Shown here: positions 54,231 to 64,000 of the stretch, one piece after another
Numbering within the stretch: the first letter of the stretch is position 1
Layout: every line of letters begins with the position of its first letter
Source of the DNA: Skermanella sp. TT6
GTDB taxonomy: Bacteria > Pseudomonadota > Alphaproteobacteria > Azospirillales > Azospirillaceae
DNA: 64,000 bases
Direction of reading: 5' to 3'
Assembly (NCBI RefSeq): GCF_016653635.2
Contig: NZ_CP067420.1
Span: 4,242,001 to 4,306,000 of the forward strand
The notes under the pieces: model-generated
The model's database searches: none
What the model was told of the DNA's origin: nothing
What the model saw: the letters and a program-made list of their open reading frames with translations, nothing else
Position numbers and translations under genes: made by a program

Positions 54231-54345
54231 GGTTGCGTGCTCCTTCCTCTGGCTTGGCTCCGCTCACGGAACCGATGGTGAAGTCCGCCGCCCGGCCCGC
54301 TGGAGGGCGGGTACCGGTACGGCGGACGGAGTTGGCGTTGGGTGC

Positions 54346-55362
54346 TTAGTACGGCTCTTCGAGACGCTTGGCCAGCTCTTCGATGTTCTCGGGCGGCCAG
54401 TTCGGGATTTCCATGCCCAGGTGCAGACCCATCTGGGACAGGACTTCCTTGATCTCGTTCAGCGACTTGCGGCCGAAGTTCGGCGTGCGGAGCATCTCCG
54501 CCTCCGTCTTCTGCACCAGGTCGCCGATATAGACGATGTTGTCGTTCTTCAGGCAGTTGGCGGACCGGACCGACAGTTCCAGCTCGTCCACCTTGCGCAG
54601 CAGGTTCTTGTTGAACGGCGGCTCCTCGCCGCGCTCCTCGGCGACCGCGTGGGTCGGCTCCTCGAAGTTGATGAAGAGCTGGAGCTGGTCCTGGAGGATG
54701 CGGGCGGCGAGAGCCACCGCGTCTTCCGGGGACACCGCGCCGTTGGTCTCCACCTGCATCGACAGGCGGTCGTAGTCCGTGACTTGGCCGACGCGGGTGT
54801 TGTCGACCTTGTACGACACCTTGCGGATCGGCGCGAACAGCGCGTCCACCGGGATCAGGCCGATCGGCGCGTCTTCCGGACGGTTCTGGCTGGCCGGGAC
54901 ATAGCCCTTGCCGCTCTCGACCGTCAGCTCCATGACCAGCCGGGCGCCGTTGTCGAGGGTGCAGATCACCAGGTCGGGATCCATCACCTCGATGTCGGGG
55001 CCGGTCTCGATCATGCCGGCGGTGACTTCGCCGGGGCCGTCGGCGCGCAGGCGCATCCGCTTGGGTCCGTCGCCGTGCAGGCGCAGGCCCATGGTCTTGA
55101 TGTTCAGGACGATGTCCGTGACATCCTCGCGCACGCCGGGGATCGACGAGAATTCATGCAGCACGCCCTCGATCTGGATCGAGGTGACGGCCGCACCCTG
55201 GAGGGAGGACAGCAGGACGCGACGGAGCGCGTTGCCGAGCGTGAGGCCGAAGCCCCGCTCGAGCGGCTCGGCGACCACGGTCGCGACCCGCTGCGGATCG
55301 TCGCCCGGCTGGATGTCGAGCTTGTTCGGCTTGATCAGCTCCTGCCAATTCTTCTGGATCAC
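54346..55362 (-). CDS. rpoA: DNA-directed RNA polymerase subunit alpha
   Basis: The 338-residue subunit nucleates polymerase assembly and contacts activators. The N-terminal domain has [20 protein letters not shown]. The C-terminal helix-hairpin domain has [35 protein letters not shown]. It lies between rpsK and rplQ with a 236-base leader that holds a hairpin (55479-55505). Confidence 0.98.
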   Translation of the reverse strand: MIQKNWQELIKPNKLDIQPGDDPQRVATVVAEPLERGFGLTLGNALRRVLLSSLQGAAVTSIQIEGVLHEFSSIPGVREDVTDIVLNIKTMGLRLHGDGPKRMRLRADGPGEVTAGMIETGPDIEVMDPDLVICTLDNGARLVMELTVESGKGYVPASQNRPEDAPIGLIPVDALFAPIRKVSYKVDNTRVGQVTDYDRLSMQVETNGAVSPEDAVALAARILQDQLQLFINFEEPTHAVAEERGEEPPFNKNLLRKVDELELSVRSANCLKNDNIVYIGDLVQKTEAEMLRTPNFGRKSLNEIKEVLSQMGLHLGMEIPNWPPENIEELAKRLEEPY

Positions 55363-55478
55363 GTCTTGACCTCATGCCATCGGGTTGACGCGCCAGTTCC
55401 AGTGTGCCAACGCAGAAATGCCGATACCCTCCCTGGACAGGAGGGTTTCGGCAATCTCGGCCGCCATCCCCATGCTTG

Positions 55479-55505
55479 ACCGGTCATGATGGCTCTATGA
55501 CCGGT
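55479..55505. other. Hairpin in the rpsK-rpoA gap
   Basis: The arms ACCGGTCAT and ATGACCGGT enclose a nine-base loop. On the plus strand TTTTCC follows; on the minus (operon) strand no T run follows. It could modulate readthrough or translation between rpsK and rpoA, or be a plus-strand terminator. Confidence 0.5.
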
Positions 55506-55598
55506 TTTCCCGGAACGGCGGGCAACTGGAGGCGCGGTAGAAAACGCCTCCCGGAGGCCTTCGAGGAAGGTCGCTCCGGCAGAGAGCCGTCCGATATA

Positions 55599-55997
55599 TC
55601 AGACGCGGCGCTTCTTCGGCGGACGAACGCCGTTGTGCGGGATCGGCGTGACGTCGCGGATCGAGGTGATCGCGAAGCCCACCGACTGCAGCGCCCGCAG
55701 GGCCGACTCACGCCCCGAACCAGGACCCTTGACCTCGACCTCGAGGGTTTTCATGCCGTGCTCCTGAGCCTTGCGGCCGGCATCCTCGGCGGCGATCTGC
55801 GCCGCGTACGGGGTCGACTTCCGCGATCCCTTGAAGCCCTGGGCACCCGACGACGACCAGGCGATGGTGTTGCCCTGCGCGTCGGTGATGGTGATCATGG
55901 TGTTGTTGAACGAGGCGTTGACGTGAGCGACGCCCGAAGTGATGTTCTTGCGCTCGCGACGACGAAGGCGCGCGGAAGCGGCAGAAGGCTTGGCCAT
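55599..55997 (-). CDS. rpsK: 30S ribosomal protein S11
   Basis: The 132-residue protein has the S11 core [20 protein letters not shown] and ends [16 protein letters not shown]. It binds 16S rRNA in the platform near the mRNA exit. It follows rpsM by 21 bases. Confidence 0.98.
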   Translation of the reverse strand: MAKPSAASARLRRRERKNITSGVAHVNASFNNTMITITDAQGNTIAWSSSGAQGFKGSRKSTPYAAQIAAEDAGRKAQEHGMKTLEVEVKGPGSGRESALRALQSVGFAITSIRDVTPIPHNGVRPPKKRRV

Positions 55998-56018
55998 GGG
56001 TCCTGTCCGTCCTATCTC

Positions 56019-56387
56019 TTACTTCTTCTTGCCGGCGATCGGCTTGGCCGGACCCTTGCGGGTGCGCGCATTGGTATGCGTGCGCTGCCCGCGGACCGGC
56101 AGGCCCTTGCGGTGCCGCAGACCCCGGTAGCTGCCCAGGTCCATCAGGCGCTTGATGTTCATCGCCACCTGACGGCGCAGGTCGCCCTCGACGCGGTAGT
56201 CGCTGTCGATCACTTCGCGGATCTTCAGGATCTCGTCGTCGGTCAGCTCGTTGACACGGCGTTCAGCGGGGATGGCGACCTTGCCGCAGATCTCCTTGGC
56301 TTTGGAAGGTCCGATACCATGGATATAGGTCAGGCCGATCTCCACGCGCTTCTGCGCCGGGATATTGACGCCAGCAATACGCGCCAC
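56019..56387 (-). CDS. rpsM: 30S ribosomal protein S13
   Basis: The 122-residue protein starts [20 protein letters not shown] and has the head-domain motif [20 protein letters not shown]. It bridges the subunits through the A-site finger. rpmJ (L36), which in E. coli lies between secY and rpsM, is absent; adk occupies that position. Confidence 0.98.
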   Translation of the reverse strand: MARIAGVNIPAQKRVEIGLTYIHGIGPSKAKEICGKVAIPAERRVNELTDDEILKIREVIDSDYRVEGDLRRQVAMNIKRLMDLGSYRGLRHRKGLPVRGQRTHTNARTRKGPAKPIAGKKK

Positions 56388-56502
56388 GCTCGTCTCCTTA
56401 ACATTTGATCTGTGGCCCGTAAGGGGCCGTCCGTCTCGGTCACGGTCCTGACCAGCCGCGCCGAATCAGGACGAGTATACAGTTCTCGGTTCCCTAGGAA
56501 CC

Positions 56503-56534
56503 AAGGAGCGCGGAGTATACTCGCCGCGCTCCTT
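56503..56534 (-). terminator. Hairpin between adk and rpsM
   Basis: An 11-bp stem (AAGGAGCGCGG with CCGCGCTCCTT) closes a ten-base loop containing GTATAC. It is in the 198-base gap after adk. The T content after it is modest, so it is a partial terminator or attenuator upstream of rpsM. Confidence 0.5.
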
Positions 56535-56585
56535 GAGTCAACCGGTGTCTGTCTTGCAACCGTAATCGAAAGTCTGCGGAAGTCC

Positions 56586-57242
56586 TCAGGCTGCCTTGTC
56601 TTTCAGCAGCGCCTCGATCTGCCCGGTCACCTCGTCGATGTCGGCCATGCCGTCCACCGCCTCCAGAACCCCCCGCGCCTGATAATAGGGCAGGATCGGC
56701 GCCGTCTGCTTATGGTAGGCGGCAAGACGGGTGGTCACCGTCTCCGCGTTGTCGTCGGCCCGCCGGGAGAACTCCGTCGAGCCGCAGGCGTCGCAGACGC
56801 CTTCGACGGCAGGCTTCTGGAACGTATCGTGATAGCCCCGCCCGCACTTGGAGCAGGTGTAGCGGCCGGTGATCCGTTCCACCAGTGCTGCGTCGTCCAC
56901 CTTCATCTCGATCACGTGGTCGAGCTTCAGCCCCTTCTCCTCCAGCATCCGGTCCAGGGCCTCGGCCTGGGGAACCGTACGCGGGAAGCCGTCGAGGATG
57001 AAGCCGGCCGCGCAGTCCGGCTGGGAGATACGGTCGGCGATCATCTCGATCATCAGTTCGTCCGGCATCAGCTTGCCGGCCGCCATGATTTCCTTGGCCT
57101 GCTGGCCCAGCGGCGCACCGCTGGCGACGACCGCCCGCAGCATGTCCCCGGTCGACAGCTGGACAAGTCCATGCCGATCCTCGAGACGCTTCGCCTGGGT
57201 CCCCTTGCCCGCCCCCGGCGGTCCCAGCAGTATCAAATTCAT
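56586..57242 (-). CDS. adk: Adenylate kinase (zinc-lid type)
   Basis: The 218-residue enzyme interconverts ATP+AMP and 2 ADP. The P-loop is GPPGAGKGTQ, the NMP-binding DGFPRT motif is present, and the lid carries four cysteines (CSKCGRGYHD and CDACG), so it should bind Zn2+, unlike E. coli Adk. Its ATG overlaps the secY stop. Confidence 0.97.
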   Translation of the reverse strand: MNLILLGPPGAGKGTQAKRLEDRHGLVQLSTGDMLRAVVASGAPLGQQAKEIMAAGKLMPDELMIEMIADRISQPDCAAGFILDGFPRTVPQAEALDRMLEEKGLKLDHVIEMKVDDAALVERITGRYTCSKCGRGYHDTFQKPAVEGVCDACGSTEFSRRADDNAETVTTRLAAYHKQTAPILPYYQARGVLEAVDGMADIDEVTGQIEALLKDKAA

Positions 57243-58582
57243 CCTCTCCTCCCCCGCAGCTTAGCCTTCTTGATCAGGCCTTCGTACTGATGCGCCAGCA
57301 GATGCGAATGGATCTGCGCGACGGTATCCATCGTGACGGTGACCACGATCAACAGGCTGGTGCCGCCAAAATAGAACGGGACGGCATACTGCGAAATCAG
57401 GATTTCGGGCAATAGGCAGACGACGGACAAATATGCCGCACCCACTACGGTCAGGCGGGTCAGGACATAGTCCAGATAGTCGGCCGTGTTCTTGCCCGGG
57501 CGGATGCCGGGGATGAAGCCGCCGTACTTCTTCAGATTGTCGGCCGTCTCGCTGGGATTGAAGACGATCGCCGTATAGAAGAAGCAGAAGAACACGATCA
57601 GCGCCACATACAGGATGATATACAGCGGCTGGCCATGGCCCAGGTAGGTCGTGATCGCGGTCAGCCACTCCGGTCCCTGCCCGCCCGAGAAGCCCGCGAC
57701 GGTCAGCGGCAGCAGCAGCAGCGAACTGGCGAAGATCGGCGGGATCACGCCCGACGTGTTGAGCTTCAGCGGGAGGTGCGAGCTCTCGCCGCCGAACATC
57801 CGGTTGCCGACCTGGCGCTTCGGATACTGGACGATGATCCGGCGCTGGGCCCGCTCCATGAACACGATGAAGAAGATCACCCCCACCGCCATCAGCAGCA
57901 GGAAAATGATGAAGAAGGTCGACAGCGCGCCGGTGCGTCCCAGTTCCAGGGTGCCGGCGAGCGCTCTCGGCAGCTCCGCCACAATGCCGGCGAAGATGAT
58001 CAGCGAGATGCCGTTGCCGACGCCGCGCGCCGTGATCTGCTCGCCCAGCCACATCAGGAAGATGGTGCCGCCGACCAGCGTGATGACGGTGGTGGCCAGG
58101 AAGAAGACGCCGGGGTTCTGCACGGCGGCGCCGGCCGAGCCGGTCATGCCCTGCAGGCCCACCGCCATGCCGTACGCCTGTACGGTGGCCAGCAGGACCG
58201 TCAGGTAACGGGTGTACTGGTTGAGCTTCTTGCGGCCGCTCTCCCCCTCCTTCTTCATCTGCTCGAGCGTCGGGGACACCGCCGTCATGAGCTGGATGAT
58301 GATCGATGCCGAGATATACGGCATGATGTTGAGGGCGAAGATGGTCATCCGCGACAGGGCGCCGCCCGAGAACATGTTGAACATGTCCAGGATGCCGCCG
58401 GAGTTCTGGCGGAAGATGTCGGCCAGGATGTTGGGATCGATGCCCGGCAGCGGGATGTAGGTGCCGAGCCGATAGATGATCAGTGCCCCGAGGGTGAACC
58501 AGATCCGCTTCTTCAGCTCGGTAGCCTTCGCAAAGGCGCCAAAGTTGATATTGGCGGCGAGCTGTTCGGCCGCTGATGCCAT
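57239..58582 (-). CDS. secY: Preprotein translocase subunit SecY
   Basis: The 447-residue protein has ten membrane helices, with the family signatures GGALSRMTIFALNIMPYISA (plug region) and GVGNGISLIIFAGI. It is the translocon core with SecE and SecG. It follows rplO after about 90 bases and overlaps adk by 4 bases. Confidence 0.98.
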   Translation of the reverse strand: MASAAEQLAANINFGAFAKATELKKRIWFTLGALIIYRLGTYIPLPGIDPNILADIFRQNSGGILDMFNMFSGGALSRMTIFALNIMPYISASIIIQLMTAVSPTLEQMKKEGESGRKKLNQYTRYLTVLLATVQAYGMAVGLQGMTGSAGAAVQNPGVFFLATTVITLVGGTIFLMWLGEQITARGVGNGISLIIFAGIVAELPRALAGTLELGRTGALSTFFIIFLLLMAVGVIFFIVFMERAQRRIIVQYPKRQVGNRMFGGESSHLPLKLNTSGVIPPIFASSLLLLPLTVAGFSGGQGPEWLTAITTYLGHGQPLYIILYVALIVFFCFFYTAIVFNPSETADNLKKYGGFIPGIRPGKNTADYLDYVLTRLTVVGAAYLSVVCLLPEILISQYAVPFYFGGTSLLIVVTVTMDTVAQIHSHLLAHQYEGLIKKAKLRGRRG

Positions 58583-58672
58583 ATTCTATTCCTCGACGCT
58601 CACGTGCGAAGTATGTCGTAACAGGCATGGCCGGCGCCTCCCCAGAGACGCCGGCCAGTCGATCGCGGACCT

Positions 58673-59164
58673 TTATTCGGCCGCGGAAGCCTCTTCTGCC
58701 TTCTTCGGCACCGTGACTTCCACGGTACCGCCCAGGGCCTCGACCGCGGCGATGGCCGACGCCGAAGCGCCCGCCACCTTGAAGCTCGCCTTGGTCGTCA
58801 GCTCGCCCTTGGCCAGCAGGCGCACGCCGTCCCGGCTGTTCTGGGCGACGCCGGCCGCCACCAGGATTTCCCCGGTGATGGTCTGCGAGGCATCCAGCTT
58901 GCCGGACTCGATGGCCTGCTGGATCTTGCCCAGGTTCGCCACGGCATAGTCCTTGGCGAAGATGTTGGTGAAGCCGCGCTTCGGCAGGCGGCGATGCAGG
59001 GGCATCTGTCCGCCTTCGAAGCCCTTGATCGCGACGCCCGTACGCGAGGTCTGACCCTTCACGCCACGGCCGCCGGTCTTGCCCTTGCCCGAACCGATGC
59101 CGCGTCCGACGCGGATGCGGTTCTTGCGGGCGCCGGCATTGTCCCGGATCTCGTTGAGTTTCAT
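58673..59164 (-). CDS. rplO: 50S ribosomal protein L15
   Basis: The 163-residue protein starts [20 protein letters not shown] and carries the Gly-rich rRNA-binding [15 protein letters not shown] segment. Its C-terminus is longer and more acidic ([10 protein letters not shown]) than E. coli L15. Confidence 0.97.
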   Translation of the reverse strand: MKLNEIRDNAGARKNRIRVGRGIGSGKGKTGGRGVKGQTSRTGVAIKGFEGGQMPLHRRLPKRGFTNIFAKDYAVANLGKIQQAIESGKLDASQTITGEILVAAGVAQNSRDGVRLLAKGELTTKASFKVAGASASAIAAVEALGGTVEVTVPKKAEEASAAE

Positions 59165-59189
59165 GATCGTGTTATCCCCTCGCCCGTTC

Positions 59190-59387
59190 TCAGCCCTGGC
59201 TCTCGACGCGAACCAGATGCTGAACCTTGGCGATCATGCCGCGGACGGAAGGGGTGTCCTCCAGCTCCCGCGTGCGGTGCAGCTTGTTCAGCCCGAGACC
59301 GACGAGGGTCTCGCGCTGATCCTTCTTGCGACCGATCGGGCTGCCGATCTGCGTCACGATGACGGTGCTCTTGGTCTCGTCAGCCAT
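59190..59387 (-). CDS. rpmD: 50S ribosomal protein L30
   Basis: The 65-residue protein has [23 protein letters not shown] and [14 protein letters not shown], matching L30. It lies between rpsE (2 bases) and rplO (25 bases). Confidence 0.95.
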   Translation of the reverse strand: MADETKSTVIVTQIGSPIGRKKDQRETLVGLGLNKLHRTRELEDTPSVRGMIAKVQHLVRVESQG

Positions 59388-59389
59388 GA

Positions 59390-59995
59390 TCAGGCCTCCT
59401 TGATCTCGGTGCCGGTCGCGTCGCGACGGCCCAGGATATCGCTGACCCGGCGACCGCGGCGGGCGGCCACGGCCCGGGGGCTGACCACCTGCGCCAGGGC
59501 GTCGAAGGTCGCCTTGATCATGTTGTGCGGGTTCGAGGTGCCGATCGACTTCGTCACCACGTCCTGCACGCCCAGCGCCTCGAAGATCGCGCGCATCGGA
59601 CCACCGGCGATGATGCCGGTACCGGTCGGAGCCGCCCGGAGGACGACCCGGCCGGCGCCGAAGTGACCATGCACGTCGTGGTGCAGGGTCCGGCCCTCGC
59701 GGAGCGGAACGCGGATCATGGTGCGCTTGGCCTGGTCGGTCGCCTTGCGGATCGCTTCCGGCACCTCGCGGGCCTTGCCCGATCCGACGCCGACGCGGCC
59801 CTTGGCGTCGCCCACGACCACCAGGGCCGCGAAGCCGAACCGCCGGCCACCCTTCACCACCTTGGCGACACGGTTGATGCCGACCAGCTTTTCTACCAGA
59901 TCGCTCTCTTCGCGGTCGCCACCGCCCCGGTTCTGACGGTCCCGGTTGTCGCCGCCGCGCTGGTCGCGCTCGCCGCCTCTTTCATTGCGTGCCAT
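59390..59995 (-). CDS. rpsE: 30S ribosomal protein S5
   Basis: The 201-residue protein has [20 protein letters not shown] and [19 protein letters not shown], the S5 signature. It has an N-terminal Arg/Gly/Asp-rich extension of about 25 residues ([16 protein letters not shown]) that is absent in E. coli. S5 guards decoding fidelity. Confidence 0.97.
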   Translation of the reverse strand: MARNERGGERDQRGGDNRDRQNRGGGDREESDLVEKLVGINRVAKVVKGGRRFGFAALVVVGDAKGRVGVGSGKAREVPEAIRKATDQAKRTMIRVPLREGRTLHHDVHGHFGAGRVVLRAAPTGTGIIAGGPMRAIFEALGVQDVVTKSIGTSNPHNMIKATFDALAQVVSPRAVAARRGRRVSDILGRRDATGTEIKEA

Positions 59996-60007
59996 ATTCG
60001 GGTCCCC

Positions 60008-60370
60008 TTAGAACGACAGGCCGGCTTCACGCGCGGCGTCGGCAAGCGCCTTGACGCGCCCGTGGAAGAGATAGCCGCCGCGGTCGAAGACCACCTGCGT
60101 GACGCCGGCAGCCGTCGCCCGCTCGGCGATCAGCTTGCCGACCAGCTTGGCGGCTTCGATGTCGGCGCCGGTCTTCAGCTGCTCGCGCAGATCCTTGTCG
60201 ATGGTCGACGCGGAAGCCAGGGTCTTGCCCTCGCTGTCGTCGATCACCTGGACGTAGATGTGCTTGCTGGACCGGAAAACCGACAGCCTGGGCCGGCCGC
60301 CCGCCTTCTTCCTGATCTGCGTACGCACCCGCATCTTGCGGCGTACGTTCAGTTCCCTTGACGTTTTCAT
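60008..60370 (-). CDS. rplR: 50S ribosomal protein L18
   Basis: The 120-residue protein starts [18 protein letters not shown] and has [20 protein letters not shown]. It binds 5S rRNA. The ATG at 60370 gives the family length. Confidence 0.97.
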   Translation of the reverse strand: MKTSRELNVRRKMRVRTQIRKKAGGRPRLSVFRSSKHIYVQVIDDSEGKTLASASTIDKDLREQLKTGADIEAAKLVGKLIAERATAAGVTQVVFDRGGYLFHGRVKALADAAREAGLSF

Positions 60371-60381
60371 CGGCCGTGCCC

Positions 60382-60918
60382 CTACTTCTTCTTGCCTTCC
60401 TTGCGCAGCAGAGTCTCCGTCGCGTACTTGATGCCCTTGCCCTTGTAGGGCTCCGGCTTCCGGAACTGACGGATTTCTGCGGCGACTTGGCCGACCTTCT
60501 GGCGGTCGGCCCCGGAAACGGAGATCGCGGTCGGACGCTCGGTCTTGATCGTGATCCCGGCGGGGATCGGATACGTCACGTCGTGCGAGTAGCCGAGCTG
60601 GAGAACCAGGTCGCTGCCCTGCACGGCGGCACGATAGCCGACGCCGTTGATTTCGAGGTTGACCGTGAAGCCCTCGCTGACGCCCTTGACCATGTTGGCC
60701 ACGAGCGTGCGCGAGGTCGCCCACATCATCTTGCCGCGCTTGCTGTCCGCATGGCGCGGCTTGACGACGACCTTGCCGTCATCGAGCGAGGCCGCGATGT
60801 CATCGATCAGGGTCATGCTGAGCTGGCCCAGCTTGCCCTTGGCCGTCAGGGTCTGGCCGTTGACGGCGACGTCAACGCCAGCCGGGACCGGCACGGGGTG
60901 TTTACCAATTCGTGACAT
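60382..60918 (-). CDS. rplF: 50S ribosomal protein L6
   Basis: The 178-residue protein starts [19 protein letters not shown] and ends with the L6 signature [20 protein letters not shown]. It sits near the factor-binding site of the large subunit. Confidence 0.97.
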   Translation of the reverse strand: MSRIGKHPVPVPAGVDVAVNGQTLTAKGKLGQLSMTLIDDIAASLDDGKVVVKPRHADSKRGKMMWATSRTLVANMVKGVSEGFTVNLEINGVGYRAAVQGSDLVLQLGYSHDVTYPIPAGITIKTERPTAISVSGADRQKVGQVAAEIRQFRKPEPYKGKGIKYATETLLRKEGKKK

Positions 60919-60927
60919 GGCTGCCTC

Positions 60928-61326
60928 TTAGAACACGCGGCAAAGCACTTCACCGCCGACATTGGCGGCGCGGGCTTCGTTGTCGGACATCACGCCCCGC
61001 GGGGTCGACAGGATCGAGATCCCGAGACCGTTGTAGACGCGCGGCAGGTCCTTGATCTTCGAGTAGACGCGGCGGCCGGGCTTGGACACGCGGCTGATGG
61101 TCTTTATGACCGGCTCGCCCTCGTGATACTTCAGCTCGATCCGGAGCTGCGCGATACCGGGGCGCAGTTCCTCCTGGAAATAGCCGCGGATGTAACCCTC
61201 GCGCTTCAGAACCTCCAGCACGCTCGCCCGCAGCTTGGATGCCGGGCTGTCGACGCTGGTCATGTGAGCCCGCTGACCATTGCGGATGCGGGTCAGCATA
61301 TCGCCCAAAGGATCGCTCAAAGACAT
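60928..61326 (-). CDS. rpsH: 30S ribosomal protein S8
   Basis: The 132-residue protein has [17 protein letters not shown] and [20 protein letters not shown], both typical of S8. S8 also regulates the spc operon in E. coli; whether it does so here cannot be seen. Confidence 0.97.
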   Translation of the reverse strand: MSLSDPLGDMLTRIRNGQRAHMTSVDSPASKLRASVLEVLKREGYIRGYFQEELRPGIAQLRIELKYHEGEPVIKTISRVSKPGRRVYSKIKDLPRVYNGLGISILSTPRGVMSDNEARAANVGGEVLCRVF

Positions 61327-61341
61327 CTTTCCGATCCCCCC

Positions 61342-61647
61342 TTACCAGCTCGACTTCGTCATGCCCGGGATCTGGCCGTTGGAGGCCAGGTCGCGGAGCG
61401 TGATGCGCGAAAGCTTGAACTTGCGATAGAACGCGCGCGGACGACCGGTCATCTCGCAGCGGTTGCGGACGCGGGTCCGGCTCGAGTTGCGCGGCATCTC
61501 CGCGAGCTTGAGGCGGGCGGCGAACTGCTCTTCGGGCGTCAGAGCGGGGTCCTTGGCGATCGCCTTCAGCGCCGCGCGCTTGTTGGCGAACTGCTTGACC
61601 ATGCGCTCACGGCGCTTGTTCTTCTGGATGGCACTCGTCTTGGCCAT
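61342..61647 (-). CDS. rpsN: 30S ribosomal protein S14 (zinc-independent type)
   Basis: The 101-residue protein starts [18 protein letters not shown] and has [15 protein letters not shown]. It is the long, cysteine-poor form without the CxxC zinc motifs. Confidence 0.97.
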   Translation of the reverse strand: MAKTSAIQKNKRRERMVKQFANKRAALKAIAKDPALTPEEQFAARLKLAEMPRNSSRTRVRNRCEMTGRPRAFYRKFKLSRITLRDLASNGQIPGMTKSSW

Positions 61648-61666
61648 GGCTGTAACCTCCTGCCGC

Positions 61667-62221
61667 TCAGCTGACGAACGGCATGTCGAAGCCCTTGAGG
61701 AGCGCCTTGGCCTCCTTGTCGGTCTTCGCAGTCGTCACGATGATGATGTCCATGCCCCGGATCTCGTCGATCTTGTCGTAATCGATTTCCGGGAAGATGA
61801 TCTGCTCCTTCAAGCCCATGGCGTAGTTGCCACGGCCGTCGAAGCTGTTGCCCGGCACGCCGCGGAAGTCGCGGACACGCGGCAGGGCAACCGTCACGAG
61901 ACGGTCGAGGAACTCGTACATGCGCTCGCGACGCAGGGTCACCTTGCAGCCGATCGACATGCCTTCTCGCAGCTTGAACTGCGCGATCGACTTGCGGGCC
62001 TTGGTCACCACCGGCCGCTGGCCAGCGATCGCGGTCAGTTCGGCCACCGCCGAATTGACCTTCTTGCCGTCGGAGGTCGCCTCGCCAACACCCATGTTGA
62101 TGACGATCTTCTCGATCCGCGGCACTTCCATGTCGTTGGCGTAGTTGAACTCAGCCTTCAACTTCGGGCGTACGACGTCGTCGTATTGCTTCTTCAGCCT
62201 GGTCGTCATGGTGGCGCTCAC
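61667..62221 (-). CDS. rplE: 50S ribosomal protein L5
   Basis: The 184-residue protein has [18 protein letters not shown] and [19 protein letters not shown], the L5 signatures. It binds 5S rRNA. The ATG at 62221 overlaps the rplX stop; an ATG four codons later is also possible. Confidence 0.97.
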   Translation of the reverse strand: MSATMTTRLKKQYDDVVRPKLKAEFNYANDMEVPRIEKIVINMGVGEATSDGKKVNSAVAELTAIAGQRPVVTKARKSIAQFKLREGMSIGCKVTLRRERMYEFLDRLVTVALPRVRDFRGVPGNSFDGRGNYAMGLKEQIIFPEIDYDKIDEIRGMDIIIVTTAKTDKEAKALLKGFDMPFVS

Positions 62222-62538
62222 AGATCGATGACTTCGCCGGACCGCTTGGCGACGCGCACCTTGCGGCCATCCTCGAGGGTCTTGAACCCCACGCGGGTCG
62301 GCTTGTTGTCTTTGGGGTCGACATGGGCGACGTTGGAGACGTGGATGAACGCCTCGATCTCCAGGATACCGCCGGCGGAGGTCTGGGACTGGCGCTGGTG
62401 CTTCTTGACGATGTTCACGCCGCGCACCTTGACCCGGTTCTCCTTGGGAAGGACCTCGATCACCTCGCCGGTCTTACCCTTGTCCTTGCCGGCGATGACG
62501 ACGACCTTGTCCTTCTTCCTGATCTTGGCTGCGGACAT
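62218..62538 (-). CDS. rplX: 50S ribosomal protein L24
   Basis: The 106-residue protein has the KOW motif [20 protein letters not shown]. Its ATG is joined to the rplN stop as TGATG; a GTG one codon earlier is an alternative start. It initiates large-subunit assembly. Confidence 0.97.
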   Translation of the reverse strand: MSAAKIRKKDKVVVIAGKDKGKTGEVIEVLPKENRVKVRGVNIVKKHQRQSQTSAGGILEIEAFIHVSNVAHVDPKDNKPTRVGFKTLEDGRKVRVAKRSGEVIDL

Positions 62539-62906
62539 CACAGCACCTCCGGCGCGAGCGAGATGATCTTCATGAACTTCTTGCCGCGGAGCTCGCGGGT
62601 CACCGGCCCGAAGATACGGGTCCCGATGGGCTCGCCCTGCTTGTTGATCAGCACGGCGGCGTTGCGGTCGAAGCGGATGGAGCTGCCGTCGGTGCGCCGG
62701 ATCTCCTTGGACGTGCGGACGATGACCGCACGGTGCACATCACCCTTCTTGACGCGTCCGCGCGGGATGGCCTCCTTGACCGAGACGACGATCACGTCGC
62801 CCACGGCGGCCACCTTGCGCTTGGACCCGCCAAGCACCTTGATGCACTGCACCCGGCGCGCGCCGCTGTTGTCGGCGACCTCCAGGTTGGTTTGCATCTG
62901 GATCAT
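62538..62906 (-). CDS. rplN: 50S ribosomal protein L14
   Basis: The 122-residue protein starts [20 protein letters not shown] and ends [15 protein letters not shown]-like ([16 protein letters not shown]). It forms part of the intersubunit face. Confidence 0.98.
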   Translation of the reverse strand: MIQMQTNLEVADNSGARRVQCIKVLGGSKRKVAAVGDVIVVSVKEAIPRGRVKKGDVHRAVIVRTSKEIRRTDGSSIRFDRNAAVLINKQGEPIGTRIFGPVTRELRGKKFMKIISLAPEVL

Positions 62907-62923
62907 ATGTCAGACCTCTTCAA

Positions 62924-63190
62924 TCAGCCGGCGGAGGCGCCGGCGGCTGCCGCTGCTGCGGCGTCGGTAAGGACCATCCAGCGCTTGCGCTTCGAGATCG
63001 GGCGGCATTCCTCGATGAAGACCTGGTCGCCCGTCTTGAACTGGTTGGCCTCGTCATGGGCAGCGTAACGCTTCGACTGCCGGATGAACTTCTTGTACAC
63101 GGGATGCATCACGCGGCGCTCGACGAGGACGATAATCGTCTTATCGCCCTTGTCGCTGACGACCGTGCCCTGCAAAACACGCCGGGGCAT
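62924..63190 (-). CDS. rpsQ: 30S ribosomal protein S17
   Basis: The 88-residue protein has [20 protein letters not shown] and [19 protein letters not shown] short Ala-rich tail extends beyond the E. coli length. Confidence 0.97.
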   Translation of the reverse strand: MPRRVLQGTVVSDKGDKTIIVLVERRVMHPVYKKFIRQSKRYAAHDEANQFKTGDQVFIEECRPISKRKRWMVLTDAAAAAAAGASAG

Positions 63191-63200
63191 GGGTAAACTC

Positions 63201-63404
63201 CTACGACGCGGACGAGCGCACGCGCTCGCCCAGAATGGTCTTGATGCGCGCGATGTCGCGGCGCACCTGGCCGACGCGCGCGGTGTTCTCGAGCTGGCCC
63301 GAGGCCCGGCGGAAGCGCAGGTTGAACTGCTCCTTCTTCAGGGTCAGGAGCTGGTCGTTCAGCTCGTCGGCGGTCTTGGCGCGCAGATCGGTCGGCTTCG
63401 TCAT
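63201..63404 (-). CDS. rpmC: 50S ribosomal protein L29
   Basis: The 67-residue protein has the L29 helix pair, with [19 protein letters not shown] and [12 protein letters not shown]. It overlaps rplP by 4 bases (ATGA). It borders the nascent-chain exit. Confidence 0.97.
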   Translation of the reverse strand: MTKPTDLRAKTADELNDQLLTLKKEQFNLRFRRASGQLENTARVGQVRRDIARIKTILGERVRSSAS

Positions 63405-63826
63405 TGATCCAACTCCTCGCCCAGGCGGGTGATGAACCGGGTCTTGATCGGCAGCTTGGCGGCGGCGAGCTCGAAAGCCCGCTTGGCCAAATCGCCGGGG
63501 ACGCCGTCCAGTTCGAACATGATGCGGCCGGGATGGACGCGCGCCGCCCAGAACTCGGGCGAGCCCTTGCCCGAGCCCATGCGGACTTCGGCCGGCTTGG
63601 TCGAGACCGGAACGTCCGGGAAGATCCGGATCCAGACGCGGCCCTGACGCTTCATGTGACGGGTGATCGCGCGGCGGGCCGCCTCGATCTGGCGCGCGGT
63701 GATGCGCGCCGGCTCGATCGCCTTCAGGCCATAGGCGCCGAAGTTGAGCTGAGTCCCGCCCTTGGCGGTGCCGTGGATACGGCCCTTGTGTGCCTTGCGG
63801 TACTTCGTACGCTTAGGACTTAGCAT
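63401..63826 (-). CDS. rplP: 50S ribosomal protein L16
   Basis: The 141-residue protein starts [16 protein letters not shown] and has [20 protein letters not shown]. It lies near the A-site tRNA elbow. It starts 30 bases after the rpsC stop. Confidence 0.98.
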   Translation of the reverse strand: MLSPKRTKYRKAHKGRIHGTAKGGTQLNFGAYGLKAIEPARITARQIEAARRAITRHMKRQGRVWIRIFPDVPVSTKPAEVRMGSGKGSPEFWAARVHPGRIMFELDGVPGDLAKRAFELAAAKLPIKTRFITRLGEELDQ

Positions 63827-63856
63827 GGCATGTGCCCTCTACTAGTATCCTGCCGT

Positions 63857-64000
63857 TCAGCGGTCGCCGCGATCGCCACGATCGCCGCGATCACCCCGGT
63901 GGTGGTCGCCGCGTTCGCCGCGCTCGGGCCGTCCGCTGGGACCGGCCTGTTGTTCACTGGCGCGCTTGTCCTGCGCCATCGGATCGTGCGCAAGGATTTC
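63857..64000 (-). CDS. rpsC: 30S ribosomal protein S3, C-terminal fragment (cut by window edge)
   Basis: Only the last 47 residues are in the window. They begin [18 protein letters not shown], typical of the alphaproteobacterial S3 C-terminus, and end in a tail of repeated Arg-Gly-Asp units ([10 protein letters not shown]). The position directly upstream of rplP fixes the identity. The rest of the gene lies beyond 64000. Confidence 0.92.
   Translation of the reverse strand, partial: EILAHDPMAQDKRASEQQAGPSGRPERGERGDHHRGDRGDRGDRGDR

Noticed and set aside
63865-63905. Short direct repeats near the right edge, considered as CRISPR-like
   Set aside because: They are the codons of the RGD tail of rpsC, without spacers.

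Overview
The window is high-GC alphaproteobacterial DNA. Gene content and order point to the Rhodospirillales/Azospirillaceae (Azospirillum- or Skermanella-like). The evidence is the ribosomal order with adk between secY and rpsM, an ATP12 chaperone gene, a CckA-like HDFNN hybrid kinase, a stas-cheY-cheA-cheW cluster, and DUF455 and AtuA families. The genus assignment is inference, not a search result.

Layout. (1) 29-5005: an SRAP DNA-protein crosslink peptidase, then a molybdopterin-binding dehydrogenase subunit without its usual partner subunits, CysQ, and a DUF455 ferritin-like protein. (2) 5013-18552, all on the minus strand: one long run of sensory genes reading STAS, cheY, cheA, cheW, transmembrane MCP, cheR, cheD, cheB, soluble MCP, STAS anti-anti-sigma factor, RsbW-like kinase and two receiver-SpoIIE phosphatase proteins. 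It joins a complete chemotaxis set to a complete partner-switching set. The second SpoIIE domain has lost expected metal-binding residues. (3) 18786-23773: a Mug-type glycosylase, a LuxR-type regulator coupled to a hybrid kinase, a CinA-like protein, two small membrane proteins and tRNA-Leu(UAA). (4) 23851-31812: a GMC oxidoreductase with a Tat-exported partner, a gene-poor A/T-richer stretch with two abutting palindromes, several small proteins, an HU protein, and a run of stress or envelope genes (two DUF2382 proteins, YihY). (5) 31826-41555: a TPR-GT61 glycosyltransferase divergent from a 1059-residue hybrid kinase, then AtuA, AtuA-C and CitMHS genes divergent from a LysR regulator. (6) 41635-45961: a three-gene cassette of lower GC (tail-collar protein, a 552-residue Ser/Thr-rich protein of unknown family, and a basic protein). 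The basic protein is interrupted by an IS3-family element with clear ends and a 3-bp target duplication, and it can be reconstructed. (7) 46377-53717: SCP2, ATP12, HAD phosphatase, RluA synthase, CrcB, a DUF429-like protein, RarA, a DegQ-type protease and a small lipoprotein. (8) 53808-64000: the end of the S10/spc/alpha ribosomal protein operon, from the C-terminus of rpsC through rpoA to rplQ, closed by a hairpin terminator.

How the parts work together. The sensory block would take input through a membrane MCP and a soluble MCP into CheA/CheY, with CheR/CheB/CheD adaptation. The STAS/RsbW/SpoIIE genes behind it could use receiver phosphorylation to control a partner switch. The most promising candidates for something undescribed are the tail-collar cassette, because no other phage genes surround it, and the chemotaxis plus partner-switch run with its apparently degenerate phosphatase paralogue.
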